From: Lytechinus variegatus
Taxonomy: Eukaryota > Echinodermata > Echinoidea > Temnopleuroida > Toxopneustidae
Length of the DNA: 64,000 nt
Assembly: GCF_018143015.1 (NCBI RefSeq)
Contig: NC_054750.1
Coordinates: 8,956,501-9,020,500 of the forward strand
Direction: 5' to 3'
A program made the translations under genes and the position numbers. Shown in pieces: positions 11,500 through 24,386 of this stretch. Position 1 is the first letter of the stretch; the number at the start of each line of letters is the position of its first letter. Under the pieces are notes generated by a model. It was not told the DNA's origin. It did not search any database and worked only from the letters and a program-made list of their open reading frames with translations.

Positions 11500-13400
11500 T
11501 ATCAATTGCAAATACTCTCTTTAAAAAACCGAAGAGGCGGCTTTATACTTGGAAGAGCCCGGTGACTTATACAGAAAAAATCAGATTGACTTCTTGGTTG
11601 TTAAATCACATTTCAAGAACTCTGTAAAACAGTGCCAGACTTATCCTAGGGCGGATATAGGATCAGACCGTGTACCTGTTGTTATGAAGAAAATTAAAAA
11701 TAAAACTGAAAATTCTTCAAAGAAAATTTCCTAAACCAACAAGATATGATCTGTGCTCAAAAGTAACAATATTAGGTACAAATATGCAGTTCAGATTAAA
11801 CAAATAACCGATTTGAATGTCTCATGGAAACAGAGGAGAGCGAGGAGGATAACTCTGAGAATGACGAAATGTGGCAATGCCTAAAGCAGGCAATGACAGA
11901 ATCTAATGAAAAGAACCTTCCAAAGCAAGAAAGGGGAGCTAAACAACATTGGATGACAAGTGAAATTCTAGAACTAATGAAAAAAAAAGAAGTACAAGGA
12001 CACAGACAAATACGAGCAACTTGACAAGCAGATTAAGAGAAAGTGTATCGAGGCAAAAGAAAACTGGTTGAATGCAAAATGAGGACCTCAGTATTTATCC
12101 TTCTACCAAAAAAGCCTTAAGCAGAAGATAGATCTGACTACAGGTCAAAAAGCCTCATGTGCTAAAAGTCATCCACACAATTATCCTGCGAAGAATATTT
12201 AGTAAGATTGAGGGGCAGGTAGGAGAAGAACAAGCTGGCTTCAGAAAGAATATTGGCACCAGGGTAGCCATTTTCAATCTCAAAATACTTGCTGAAAATA
12301 TATTGAAAGTGCACAAGGAAATATATGCATGTTTTATTGACTATTCAAAGGCTTTTGACACTGTCGATCACGAGAAATTAATCGAGACACTTATGAATAT
12401 AGGAATTGATGAGGTCGATATAGCAGTCATAGCGAACTTGTATTGGAAAAAATACAAGGATACGTGTTGAGACAGGACTATCAGAATCAGTATATACAGA
12501 GAGGTGTTAGACAGGAATGTGTTTTATCTCCATCCCTTTTCAACGCCTACACAGACTTCATCTTCAATATGCCAGGTTTAAAGGTAGGCAGAACAAGAGT
12601 AAATAACCTTCGCTATGCAGATGACACAGTCCTTTTGGCTGAATGCAAAGAAGATCTACAGTGTCACTTGTAAGCTATATTAAAGATTAAAGTGAACAAT
12701 TTGGCCTGAAAAATAAACATCAAGAAGACAAAAACGTTGGTTATCTCAAAGAAAACAGAAATACCGAAAGTAGATATTGTGACAGAGTGAAAGGTGGTGG
12801 AACAAGTCAACAGTTTTACATACCTGGATCAGCAAGTAACAGAGGATGGAAAATGTGACCAGAAAATTAGAAGAAGGATCTACCTTACAAAGAACACTTT
12901 CTCAAAACTTAGCAAACTTCTCACCAACCGGAATATAAGTACACACGAGTGCGCTTCATCAATTGCTATGTGTGGTCCATCTTCATGTACGGCAGTGAGA
13001 CATGGACATTAGACTCATGTAAGGAAAAGGAAATATAGGCCTTCTAAATGTGGTCCTATCGCAGAATGTGCCGGATATCATGGAAAGAAATCAAATAAAA
13101 CGACGATCTCCTTATACTAATGGAACTCAAACGGAAAGAACTATTGATATCAATAAAATCACACAAACTATCATATAATGGCCATACTAGAGGACATGAA
13201 TCTTTGTCAAAGAAAACCATGGAGGGAAAAATTGAAGGCAAAATGGAAAGGGGTCGTAAAGGAAAAGCTGGCTTGGAAATATTGGAGAGACGAAAGGCAG
13301 AAACATATACGAATGCTGCAAGATAGCACTGGACAAAGACAGACGGAAGACCATGACATCCAACCTCTTTAAAGAGAAGGAACAGCGGTAAGGTATAATT
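11500..13400 (+). mobile_element. LINE remnant: endonuclease tail plus reverse transcriptase
   Basis: Frames in order on the plus strand are an APE endonuclease C-terminus (KNQIDFLVVKSHFKNSV, ADIGSDRVPVV near 11,660), FILLPKKP, GEEQAGFRKNIGTR, CFIDYSKAFDTVDHEKL (motif A), GVRQECVLSPSLFNAYTDF (motif B), NNLRYADDTVLLAE (motif C) and VNSFTYLDQQVTEDGKCD. An MYGSETWTLDSCKE-type C-terminus and ELLISIKSHKLSYNGHT follow. The frame changes several times and parts between endonuclease and RT are missing, so it is inactive. The wording differs from the CR1-like copies nearby. It resembles the common invertebrate 'endonuclease-reverse transcriptase' LINEs (RTE/L1-like), with the clade not fixed. Confidence 0.83.
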
Positions 13401-14837
13401 GAAATATTTGATGTAATATTCTCGATACATGTACATATATTTCGGTTGTATAAATAACTCTCAAACCAGTGCAAACGATCTTCTCCACGATTGAAGTATT
13501 GGTCTCAATCGTGGTGATCGTGTCAGATCACGGGGTCAGTCGTGGCAATCGCATTGATCATAGAAATGTTTTGGACGGTTCAAAACTTTCTACGATAAAC
13601 ACGATGAGCTGCCAATCGTGAAAATCGCTCGACCAGGATTCGAAGAAGTCGCCGTTCGGGTTCACGTTTCATCACCATAATCATCATCTCTCTAAGGTGC
13701 TGTGGATGGGTTTGGAGGTTTAAGAGGTTGATCCAGATCTGATCAGTCCACTTTTGTCCCTCCACGCACGTGGAAAGACATGGTAGTTACTGCGGCAATG
13801 CCCGGATATGCTGTGCAATAGTAGGCCGGTTCAACAGAAGGACTAAAGTTCCACAGAATCATTTTCAATTATTGGGCTATTGATCTAGAGTCCTGAGGGG
13901 ACAGCTGAATCTGTTGGCAAATATCCTGAAGCGAAGGCGTACTTAGCTGCCCCATTGGAGATTTGATAATTCAAGATTTTCTCCTCTCTATAGAATATAA
14001 ATTTTGAATTCTGTATAAACGTTTAGTGTATGTCGATAATGGAGACTTAAGATATCACAGTTGGTATCACCCATTATATGACAATACACTTATTAAAACT
14101 GTCAAGATATGATAACAAGTTTTCATATTACTGGAATATATCAAGATGACAGTTTGGAGGTCGATACAGGTACTAAAAATAATTGGGTTTGATAACCCTT
14201 GGACGTGTGATTAACGAAATTATTTTTAATGAGTTCTCTACTTTATAATCAATTTCTTCATGCACACGACTGAAGGCAAACACAATTATGATGAACGCAA
14301 ATAGATATTCCGTAACTTTTTAATGAATTTCACATTGTTTAGCTGGTTTAGTCTTATTAGATTTATTAAGATTATATATAATTTTGAGCCTCCACTCTAT
14401 CTGTTAAATATAATTTAACATATTTGGAAACATGGGATATGTTCATTCAAACAAAAACGTGAATACAGTCGCATTTCGCAGTTTTGAGCAAGTGAAAAAT
14501 TGTCAACTTGAGAAACGCTTATATATGACAAAGAAAAAACACAAGTAATTGGTCCCGACTACAGTTTATTGCTATGTTAAATCACAAAATACATGTTCAT
14601 CTACTGAAATGTTTCATATCAACTTATATATTAAGTTAGGAAGTATACATTCGCATAATGTACGCGATTGAGTAATAAACTGGAATTATTATTGCCGACA
14701 ATATTAGAAGGTTTTTTCCGAAAGTTAAAGTGGAAATCAAAACCAACAATTTTTTTATTCCGAACAAATAGATCAATCAAACTAGTTTAATATTAGATGA
14801 AGAATATAAGACATTTCAAAGTTTTGTTCTTCTTGTT
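13401..14837. other. Intergenic DNA without recognised genes
   Basis: Around 13,480-13,640 there are several 'aatcgtgg/cacgatt' motifs in both orientations, perhaps an eroded repeat like that near 3380-3470. The rest is AT-rich, without credible frames or terminal repeats. Confidence 0.4.
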
Positions 14838-15008
14838 GGGTGTTTCTTGAAACGTTTGTAAGATACAAATGACTTAACACACGACTGGTGATCCTTTCTT
14901 GTGCTATGTGATATCCCTATGTACTAGATTTATAACCTAAGAACATGTTCCAGTCGTGCGTAAAGTTGTGCGTAACTTTACGAACAGCTTTATGAAACAT
15001 CCCCCCCC
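14838..15008. mobile_element. MITE with long imperfect TIRs
   Basis: The left arm 'gggtgtttcttgaaacgttt' pairs with the right arm 'gtaactttacgaacagcttt'+'atgaaacatccccc'. Further in, 'acacgactggtgat' pairs with 'gttccagtcgtgcg'. The element is about 170 bp, almost all of it a hairpin. It resembles the common deuterostome hairpin MITEs that start GGGGG(A/T)GTTTCA. Confidence 0.7.
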
Positions 15009-15513
15009 TGGTCAGTATGTGAATATGGAAGCCGATGATGTCACCAACTTACTATTTTCGTTATATTTTGTATACAACATATATAATATTCTAATAAATT
15101 GTTTTTTAATGTAAGCAAACGAAGGTTGATTCTTCTCTGAACACATGGAACATGTATGTGGATTGCCTGTGTTGTAACCAATTATGATTTAAAATCCAAA
15201 TATGCAATGTAAATGTTGTACTATTCATGCATGTAATTCAATAGAAAGTGAGTGACATGGTTTCCTGTCTCATTTTTTTTCTTCAAAATCGTTTATATCC
15301 GATTTTTATGACATTTTTAGCATTACGCTTGTTTGATTTTTATCTTTTTATTTCAAATCAATTGCTGTTAGGGGAGTCTTCTATTGGGGTAACTTCCATT
15401 TTAAGAGGTGATTTGAATACTGTCTGCCAATTGTATAATGAAATTATTGGTAGCTGGCCTGTTGGCATGGTTGGTATAATATTTTCCCATTAATCAAATG
15501 TTTGTTAATGATT

Positions 15514-16647
15514 CTATGTAAACACATCTTCATCTGATCCCTTTCCATCTGATTGACAACGTAAGTATCTGCACGCTTTTAACCGTTTAAATTCCTCTTC
15601 TAAATTGACTGTAACATGCCTGCCTCTGGTTGCACTTTCGAGAGTTAAATCACTCAGTCTAAACGATCTAGAATTGTCTTTATTGACTCGTCTAGAAGAT
15701 CCTGACTTTGGGTCGATTTTGACCAGGATTGGGTTGATATTCTGGTTTGTTAAGCTACTTGTTGGTGGTGATGTTGATAAGCTGAATGGCTTCTGCCATT
15801 TAGGGATATTGGGAACACGTTTCCCTTTGTTCGCACGATTGAGAAGGGGACTTCCGTACGGTGAGTTGGGGGCGCTATTGTTGCCCGGTTGGTAGATTTC
15901 TCGACTCTCTCGCTGAGGACTGGTATGAGCAGATTTGCTACGATTCATGGGCAGGCAAACTGGATTGTCTTTGTTCTGTTGGGTTCGTGACAAGGGCGAT
16001 AGACCACGAGATCCATTCTTCCACATAGACGGTTCAAGATCCAGAGATGTCTTTTGTCCTCTTTTGCTTTCATCTTTTCTCGATAACCTTTCTTTGATAC
16101 CTCCTTCGTGCTTCATACTCTGTCTTGCTCTTCGTCGTACACTTGGTGAAGTATTACATATCATATAAGAATCAGAACGAACTGAAATATTATCGTCACA
16201 GGCCTCAACCTCTAATTGTTCACTTTTTGCTTTAGAACGGTTCCATTTCTTCGGTTCCAACGTGACGAGTGTACCAACATTGCTTAGTGATGTCCAGCTC
16301 TTCGTGTTATCATCAGATGTACCCGTCCCATTATCATCATCCCAGCAGCTTGGTCGAGTTTTCCTATGACTACGGTCGTTTTCTGAGCATTTAAGAAGCT
16401 GGATAACGGGCAGAGTAAGTTTATTTTCGGCGAAGTCACTGTCCTCTTCCATCCGATGTAAGTCGTTGAGACTTTTCTGAAACTCATTTGAGCATGGTGC
16501 TAGTGTGTTGATACCACTGAATGACACCCGAGCACGAGGGGGCAAGCTTGATGATCGTGATGAATCCCCAGTCATGGTATCATCATGAGAAAACATACGA
16601 TGATGTTTGGTGACAGTAGTTATTGGCAATGGACTAGAGGGTCTCAT
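15514..16647 (-). CDS. Uncharacterised Ser-rich, probably disordered protein (377 aa)
   Basis: This is an uninterrupted 377-codon frame, by far the longest single-exon ORF here that is not part of a UGT. The ATG at 16,647 is preceded by an in-frame TGA six codons upstream, so the start is well bounded. An AATAAA on the minus strand at 15,347-15,352, about 160 nt past the stop, is a plausible poly(A) signal. I recognise no domain. The protein is rich in Ser, Arg, Lys, Asn and Pro and has no signal peptide or membrane segment. It carries several S-P sites in polar context (NTSPSVRRRAR, AHTSPQRES, NSPYGSPLL) and ends with a likely helix NLEEEFKRLKACRYLRC (about residues 347-363) before an acidic tail (GSDEDVFT). 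This suggests a phosphorylatable, mostly unfolded regulatory or scaffold protein, but that is inference. 5' non-coding exons may exist. Confidence 0.6.
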   Translation of the reverse strand: MRPSSPLPITTVTKHHRMFSHDDTMTGDSSRSSSLPPRARVSFSGINTLAPCSNEFQKSLNDLHRMEEDSDFAENKLTLPVIQLLKCSENDRSHRKTRPSCWDDDNGTGTSDDNTKSWTSLSNVGTLVTLEPKKWNRSKAKSEQLEVEACDDNISVRSDSYMICNTSPSVRRRARQSMKHEGGIKERLSRKDESKRGQKTSLDLEPSMWKNGSRGLSPLSRTQQNKDNPVCLPMNRSKSAHTSPQRESREIYQPGNNSAPNSPYGSPLLNRANKGKRVPNIPKWQKPFSLSTSPPTSSLTNQNINPILVKIDPKSGSSRRVNKDNSRSFRLSDLTLESATRGRHVTVNLEEEFKRLKACRYLRCQSDGKGSDEDVFT

Positions 16648-17399
16648 TGTCGATTTGTTATTTCAAATGACAGCTAGCTAGGTGAAGATCTCTTTCACTG
16701 TACGGTTGGTTTGATTCCCGATCAGTTTATCGTTTCTGTTTCCTTATCCTAAACCATTAGAACATTTAGAACTTGAGGTGATTGGTTTCCTGGAATTAGA
16801 AAAAAAACGAAAAAACAGATAGTAATAAAGATGGCTTCTTTTTTTAATGCATTGCAAAAACTTAACTACTGTCATTAAAACAAAATGAAAAATTGGAGAC
16901 TTGTAAACAGATATTTGAAACACGGTGATGCTTGTCATTACCGTAAAAATTATGGTAATGGTTTATTTTTTTTAAAAACTCAGCAGCAGTTAAAGGCTGA
17001 ATTGCAGAATTTTTACACATAATAGTATAAACATGATACTGTAATAAGTTTAATAATTACACAATGCTTAACAAATCAAAATAGTTACACGATCCCTATA
17101 AACAAACTTGCCTAGATGAATGAGTCCATAATATATCATGCATTATTTGAAGAAGAAAAGTATAGACACATAAAAAAGACAATTCACGCCATGTCCATCA
17201 ACTTAAACTAACTACGAAACGGAAATTAGAGCAAGAACAGTTTGATTTAGCAGAAGTAAAATGGAGGGGGGTACAGATAAAACATGAAAATAAGGTATGG
17301 AAAAGAGAGAGGGCAAAGGAGGCAAGGAAAGTTGAGTTGAAAGTTGGGAATATAGGAAGTAATCTCGAGAAGGTAGAAATAGGGAGTTTTAGGACGTTC
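16648..17399. other. Upstream flank of the 377-aa gene
   Basis: AT-rich sequence. It would hold the 5' UTR and promoter of the minus-strand gene, but I see no certain TATA box or splice site. No other gene is visible. Confidence 0.35.
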
Positions 17400-18425
17400 T
17401 ACAGTTAAAATGAAGTCTATGTCATTTTCACCAAATTTTGCACAAATTTACTTTGGTATCTATGCATTGTGAAAATGCAAAAAATAATATAGGTTCATGT
17501 GCTTATTTTTTTTCTACGGGTCTTCAAAATAGCCGTATTTGAATGATATGCAATCTTGCGCAGTCAAGAGAATCATGCCTCCCTTATAGACCTCACGAAT
17601 TCACCAAATGAGTTTAAATCATTTTTACTCAGTGGATACCTCATCAAACTTCATCAAAATTTCAAGATATATAACAAAGTGTATACCAAAGTAAGAAAGT
17701 CTTTTAATTGGTAAAATTATGTCTATTTGCAGTCAGCAGCGCCCTCGTTTGGCAAGAATGTTCCAGAAACTCGGAAAAAAACAAATCTTCAAAGACGTGT
17801 GTGTATCTACTCAAAAATTATCAAAGTATGTTGTAAGCTGCACTTTTTTTAAATCCAAATCATTTTCATCAAATTCCGCTAAATTGTAGAGGATTGCATA
17901 TCAAAGGTGTAGGGGAGTTAAAAATATGGGGTCCATGTTCTCGGGTTTTTTTTTAACTATGAGTGTCCAAGTGATTAAAGTTGGCATGAAGATCGCCTAA
18001 AATGCGCCGAAAACGTGCGAAAGTCTAATAATACCGTCTAAAATTCGAATGGTTCCGTAGTTTTGCTCCTAAACATTCAAATATCCATGTAATTTTTATC
18101 ATACTCTTCAGATTTGTAAATAAATATATTCCAAATTCATCAAAATATTAAAAATATGGGTTCCATGTGCTCGTTTTTAAACTATCAGTGTCCAAAATGT
18201 TGCAAGTGGGCTTGAAAATCGCCTAAAATGCGCCAAAACAGGCATGCAAAATTCTCACGATACCCTCTAAAATGCAAATGGTTCAATATTTTGCTACCAA
18301 ACATTCGAAATCTATGTCATTTTCATCATATTCTCCAGATCTGTAGAGGAATAAATTCTAAAGAAGTCAAGACATTCAAACTATGGGGTCCATGTGCTCG
18401 TTTTCAAATTATCGACCTGTGCAAA
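17400..18425. repeat. Diverged tandem repeat, about 228-bp units
   Basis: The block 'tatggggtccatgtgctcg' recurs at 17,926, 18,156 and 18,382, each preceded by 'gtcattttcatca..ttc..cagat.tgta'. A weaker copy lies near 17,410-17,520. The inner block 'gcctaaaatgcgcc.aaa' lies near 17,996 and 18,225. Units differ at many sites, so the array is old. It is not coding. Confidence 0.7.
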
Positions 18426-18769
18426 TAACTTTAAAATGTTTATGTGTGCTTTTTTTCTTCCAAGCAGGTGCTTTCTATCGTTCGTTATGTTGTGTGGCTT
18501 CGGCAAATTTGTAGGGGTTTGAGATGCTAGAGACCCCTCTCCTTAAAATTATTAACATGTTAAGCTACTATTCAAACTTTTCAACATATTGATTTTGATC
18601 TAATTCCCAGGAATAAAAATGTAAATTTATATTTAGTTATCCTTTCCTGTTTTGTTGCTTGCTGTTATCTTCTAAGAATTGGGGAAAATGTAATATTGCC
18701 TCGCATCATTATCTACTGCATAATCTATGAAAAAGATCTAAAGCTTGAATCCGATAACTGGGGAAATAA

Positions 18770-18845
18770 TATAGGCTCTAGCTATCTGTAAAGCGCTCAG
18801 AGACGTCCGATTGAGCACTGTACAAAACCGGAACAATATTTATTT
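18770..18845 (+). mobile_element. 3' tail of a SINE or LINE
   Basis: 'ctgtaaagcgctcagagacg...gattgagcactgtacaaaac' followed by 'aatatttattt' resembles the conserved 3' ends of many invertebrate SINEs and LINEs (xxAGCGCTxxxGAGCAxx...). Only this stub is recognisable. Confidence 0.4.
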
Positions 18846-18849
18846 CTAT

Positions 18850-20670
18850 CAACACAAGAATCCACAATACCATTTGCCTTAAAATCCTTGGCCATGATGT
18901 AATATCAAAGGGGTATAGACATATTACATAATCGTATCTATCCATTCACTTTCTTTTAAAATGTGAATCAATAAACATAATCGATTAACGTTTATCTTGT
19001 CATGCTTGTTAGGAGGCCATTCAGTTTTGCCTTGCAGGATAAAACAAAGACAGATATATATCTCAAACGCAAATTTAGTGTACCGAATAATATTTTGTTC
19101 TGATTCCGTCTTCTATATTGTAAGTTTTATTTCCCTTTCAAGATGAGGAGGATAACTTGTCGACCCCTGGACTTTCCTGCTTTGTCCATAATTGCATCAA
19201 GTTTTTAATGTTTATGCTGACGCAAATATTGGTTGAATTTTGGTTGCTTCGCATGCTAAAACTATTTTATGAAAACTCGTAACAAAAAGTTGTGCGACCA
19301 ATTGCAAAATTGAAACAACAATCCTTGTTAAAAAGGGCCTTTACCTTCCAGGCCTCTTGAAAAAAAATTGCTTGCAACTATCATAATATCATTAAGAATG
19401 GTTTTTAAAAATGAAAAATATCAATTTTAGTTTGAGAAAAAAATCTTTTGGTCATGACCCGGTCTTTCTCATATCGCATTATCATTGTATTCACAATAAA
19501 ATGACAATCGGTGGCTACTAAAGTAATGACCATTTCTGGTAACCAGTGTTGTTATACCATATTTCTTAGAACATGTAGAACGCAATATCAAAAGTTGTTG
19601 TTGTTGTTGTTATTTTGAATAGGTAAAACTAGTCAGTTTTGACTATTGTTGACTTGTAAATTTGCTTTCCTTTTTTTCAAAACAGAATAATTTCTTTGTT
19701 GAATTATATATCAGTTAGAAAAAATAAAGGAAAGAGAGGAAAGAAAAGTTCCTAGGAAATCGTGCAAGACCACCTCTCCTGCCCTGTACAGCACGTTATC
19801 CTGACAAGCCCGCTCGCGGTGCATTTCTAGTTCGTCTCAGTAGTACAAAAAAAATGCACTCCATATGTCTATATGTGAAGACATTTATATCGACGCAGTG
19901 TATATCCAACAAGTTGAATTTGTACCACATAATTTTTTTTTACTTTGTTTTTAGGCCCCCAAAAAAATTCCTGATTATTTTGTGAAAATTTCATATCTCC
20001 CTTAAAACATAATAGAAAAGGATCGTCAGATACGAGATATTGCAGATCCATGACTTTTGCTTTGGAATATAGGCCTGTTTTCTATAATAGCAATCATGCA
20101 CAACGCGATGCAAACACAATACAAATTTAAGTAACTTACATCAAAACTTGCATTTATTCTCCGTCTTATGTATCTTGCATGACGATTGTCACGTAATAAA
20201 TATCACTATGAAAGTGAAATCATTCCATCCTATCCAAGTGTGTCAAGCGTACAAAACAAACGAAAGTTTCTTGAGGACTTCTTTTCTTGGTTGCGACTGG
20301 TACAATCGTTAACGGCTGAGTGAACGCAGAAACGCGGCGCCTCTATAAAGGTTTTATAGCAATCGATATGAAACACACCAAAGCACAGGGTCGAGGACAT
20401 CATGTCGGTACACACTCATATGCGGTACCGAATCGAAGAAAGTGGTTTTTGTAGTCCATTGTTCTTCGATCTTTATTTGCCCCTCGAATGACGTATAGAC
20501 GGAATGAACGTCAATATCAGACTATTGCATCATCCAAAAAAAAGATGATTGTAAACACTTTGAATCACTTTATTCTCTGTTTATATACAACCCTGTACCA
20601 CATAGATGCACGCATCCTTTTGAGTTTTCGCAAGTGGCCATGCTTTCATGGTTCCACCCAAAATCTGGAA
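18850..20670. other. Intergenic DNA, no gene recognised
   Basis: A short (TTG)n run lies near 19,595. Several frames of about 60 codons occur by chance and resemble nothing known. No terminal repeats are seen. Confidence 0.4.
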
Positions 20671-20674
20671 TAGG

Positions 20675-21106
20675 CCAGTTCGTAGTTACTTCATGGTCAA
20701 TTTCGGTCAAATGACCTTTCATTTCTGGTAGATTTCAAAGTAAGATATTACGTAAGCTTGCATTGCATAGCGGGATGAAGAAATTGAATAGATCCCTGCA
20801 AGAATAGCACACCAATGAACACTTTATGAAAGTATTTGTAGCATTCCTACTTTGAATGCATATCATAGCATGTTGCACATTGTACTTGGAAAACTGTGAA
20901 ATACCAGTCGTTGGTGTACGCATTGGGTTTTTTTGTGGATGTAAATGAAAACTACAATTCAAAAGAATATATGAATAATCAAGACATCAAAGTTGGTGCT
21001 TATCTCATTAGATTTTAAACCACCATGTCACTATAATACAAATATGACCTTCCTCTGATCATGCGAAAAATCTGTTAATCATGTGCAGAAAGGAACTACG
21101 AGCTGG
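20675..21106. mobile_element. MITE with CCAGTTCGTAGTT ends (copy 1)
   Basis: CCAGTTCGTAGTTAC on the left matches in inverse GGAACTACGAGCTGG on the right. The body is present again, reversed, at 39,142-39,563. Shared blocks include 'ggtcaaatgacc', 'gcattgcatagcgggatgaag', 'tgcattggg.tttttttgtgg' and 'ccaccatgtcac'. It carries no transposase. Confidence 0.78.
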
Positions 21107-21358
21107 TTTATAGCCTCACATACTTAGTAAGAAAGACAACGCTTTCGACTAGGTAAAAACTGGAAAATTACCTTTTTAAGAAAGGTTTCAATGAACACAT
21201 TCAATTGTCATGAATGTTAGAGATATAGTAGGGGTATTCTATTATCTTTAGCTATATGACTTAATTCTTAATGTATTTCTTATTTTGTTATTTGGTTTGT
21301 TTCTTGTTTTACTTGCTATTATAATGCGCAGTTGAGTACATCCTTACACAGATTGCGC

Positions 21359-21450
21359 AATGTGAACAATTATCATCATTATCGTTACCATTATTGTTAT
21401 TATCATCATTATTATCATCATCGTTAATACTATTGTCATCATCATCATTA
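21359..21450. repeat. Degenerate (ATC/ATT)n microsatellite
   Basis: About 90 bp of mixed ATC and ATT triplets. Confidence 0.85.
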
Positions 21451-21469
21451 AGTTCCATCTCAGTGGTTT

Positions 21470-21862
21470 AAAGGTATTGTTTAACTTTGTGAGCAGCCGA
21501 TTTAAAAAAATTCTCAGACCAAGATGAAACATGAGTACAAGTGCATGTATTAGAACTAATAAACCCTGAAAAGAACCATTGTTGAGAATGAAAAGCTAAA
21601 TCTACGAGGCAAACCCTGATTTTGTAAATAGGTGTCTTATAGACGCCTAAATAGTACACACAAGTGTATGCGCTGAAATTAAGATGGTGTTTCCGGTCAC
21701 TTTATATTTCAATTTTGAAGCACTAAATAATTATTTTCGAACGCAATTTTTTCTGGGCTTCATTTTTGTAACATATCACAGACACAGGTGACAAGGGTGA
21801 CCTTCTAGCTCATATTTTTTTAAAGTCAAATCATCTCTCTCGATGTTAACCAATCACTTTAA
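21470..21862. mobile_element. Partial copy of the TIR element at 27,870-28,500
   Basis: The stretch matches 27,920-28,313 in inverse. Shared blocks include 'aactttgtgagcagccgat', 'cattgttgagaatgaaaag', 'tgtttccggtcactttatat' and 'gaccttctagctca'. The outer TIRs of the better copy are only weakly visible here ('ctcagtggttt' at about 21,456). Confidence 0.72.
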
Positions 21863-22189
21863 ATGACTACACCGTATTGGTAAATATTGGCATTAATAAT
21901 AATTTGTCATTGATCTTTCGCTCTGGACCCGATTGACCATTAATCATGTTAATCATTATTCGTTGTAAGTTTTGATGAAAACCAAGTTGTCAAAAATACA
22001 TATTTTTTAATATAGTGTAGGACTGTTATTTTGACAATTGGTTTCTTTAAAAGCTTAGTTTAATATTTACGGTTCTAGTTTGGTATTTACATTCTTGATA
22101 CTTCTGTTGTCATCCATTTCCATTTCACTTTCAACCTGCTTCTTTTGTCACTCTAGATGTGTTCATTTATTACATTCCTACATTAATTT

Positions 22190-22990
22190 GTTCATTATTT
22201 CTTTTTCATTTATTTCATTTCGAAACCGACACGTCCATCAGCCAAAGGCTGTTCTTCAGAACGTCCGTGTACAATAAAAACAGATTGCATGCATATACAA
22301 TTAAGAAATGCAAAATAATACAATTCAATGTACAAGTAAAAGATCCATATTTCGGAAAAGATAAAGTATTCATAAAAGAACCCGCCCCCCCCAAAAAAAA
22401 AAAACAAGACACACACAAAAAAGTGGGGGTGGGGTACACCACCTGGATGTCCAATATTCTGTCAAAACCAATTATTTTTACGTTAGTATATAATATTTTC
22501 AAGCTACATGTATATATTCCCTATAATTATACTAAAGACTTATTTTCATATGGTTGGTTTTCACTTCTGGTAATTTGATTTTTAATGAAGATCTTAACAT
22601 GTAGTTAATATCACTTGAACTGAATTGGTTACAAGTACTCTCTGGCAGCATACTATGCGTTATTTTATAAATTGCTTGTAGTGTACCTATATATCTCCTT
22701 TCTACCAGTCTTTAATTTCTAATTCATTACATATAGGATCAAATCGATACATCAAGTGAGTCCACATCTAAACACAACGAAGATGTCTATTCTGAACCTT
22801 TTGAATAATATAACTAAGAACTTTCCCTAGGTTAATTCCCCCAAATTCCATCACAGTCATCAAATTTGCTCTGTATCAAACTCCAATAAAATAGAAATGC
22901 TGTTTGTTTTGTTATGAATGGCCGGATTCTTTTGAGTAGGTACAGATATTTAGCAACGTCTTGTTTCAGTTTTTCTATTTGTTTAAACAT
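22190..22990 (-). mobile_element. LINE 3' fragment (CR1/Jockey group)
   Basis: Read on the minus strand from about 22,985, the sequence gives DVAKYLYLLKRIRPFITKQT, FLFYWSLIQSKFDDCDGIW and later NELEIKDW. This is the region after the RT active site in CR1/Jockey-type LINEs, with stops and a frame break. The 3' UTR runs down to a T-rich end near 22,200 that contains 'cgtccatcagccaaaggctg', a block similar to 43,300-43,340. Confidence 0.7.
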
Positions 22991-23494
22991 TCCAATAATG
23001 TAATCATCCCAACATGTTATTCATCTCCATCCATTATCTCTAATTAGATATTTTTTATGAATTAGACTGTAATATTTTAGTTCGATACTTCTTTTCTCTT
23101 TAATTTTATTGGTAGATTTTACTTTATTTGAATGCATGTATATGTAAATCATTATGTGATCCCAAGTTGAACTGAGGGAAATCAACCCTTCCAATAAAAA
23201 CGGTGCACTACCAGACTTCATTGAGTTTTCCATTTGGTTGTGTTCCCGAGTTACATGTAGGCCTAGTTCATCTCTCCGTGTGCTGATTGATGCGTGATTG
23301 AGCTTGTGTTATCTCCCTTCTTCTCTCTTGAATTCTTGAATATTAAATCCCATAGACTGTACTCTATTTTTCAACCCCCACAGTAGTATGACCTTTTTTT
23401 CGACGAATGATACAAACATTTAGGTCTGATAAGGATGCAGATTTTAATAGCTTAGCAGTTAACAGATCAAAAATATTTCTTAAAAAAAAGATAT

Positions 23495-23668
<174 letters not shown>

Positions 23669-24049
23669 TTTACTGCGCAGTTGGTATCTACTTACTCTGA
23701 GTGATCCTTAATTTGCTCTAGATAGTTGTATCACCCAACATGTCGACGTCACAAAACACAGTCATGATAGTTAGATCGCCTTAGTCTGAGTCATGAATGA
23801 GAACGGTCAGGAATATACCACAACTTTTTCAGGTTATTTGCATGCAGCTACGCCTTTTTTTCAAGTGACCAGTAGGCAAGAATGATCATTGTCTACAAGC
23901 GCAATGTGTACATTCTAACTTAGCATATATTTGCTGAAAGAATGATTAAGTGTCACAACCTGACACAAATGGGCATGGACAGACTATACGGTAGTCTTGT
24001 TTCAGACAAAGAGACCATGGCTAACGCAGCTCTTGATGATTCTATTTGA

Positions 24050-24062
24050 TATATACATATAT

Positions 24063-24109
<47 letters not shown>

Positions 24110-24111
24110 AA
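24050..24111. repeat. Compound (AT)n/(AC)n microsatellite
   Basis: Short TA runs flank about 15 AC dinucleotides. Confidence 0.9.
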
Positions 24112-24166
24112 TATTTTTATGATATATAGGGATACTAATAATGTATTACATGATTTTCCAACACTC

Positions 24167-24325
24167 ACTGGCGTATCCAGGGGCACAAATGCCGTTGAAA
24201 CAGAAGTGTGCCCCCCCCCCTATTTTTACAGTGAAGACTTTTTTGGGGGAGGGGGGCTTGTCCATTTGTTCCTCGATAAAAAAAAATGTGCCCCCAACTT
24301 TTGTAAAATCCTTGATCCGCCCCTG
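24167..24325. mobile_element. C-rich mini-element with GGATCC-type ends
   Basis: It runs from 'actggcgtatccaggggcac' to 'cttgatccgcccctg', roughly inverted ends, with inner 'gtgtgcccccccccc' and a G run. It is the same family as 29,971-30,207 and 41,179-41,316. It is non-coding. Confidence 0.65.
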
Positions 24326-24386
24326 CCTACACTCATGTCAGTTCGCAAAGCCCAGACGGCGTACAATTGTTGATTCATTCTCGGAT

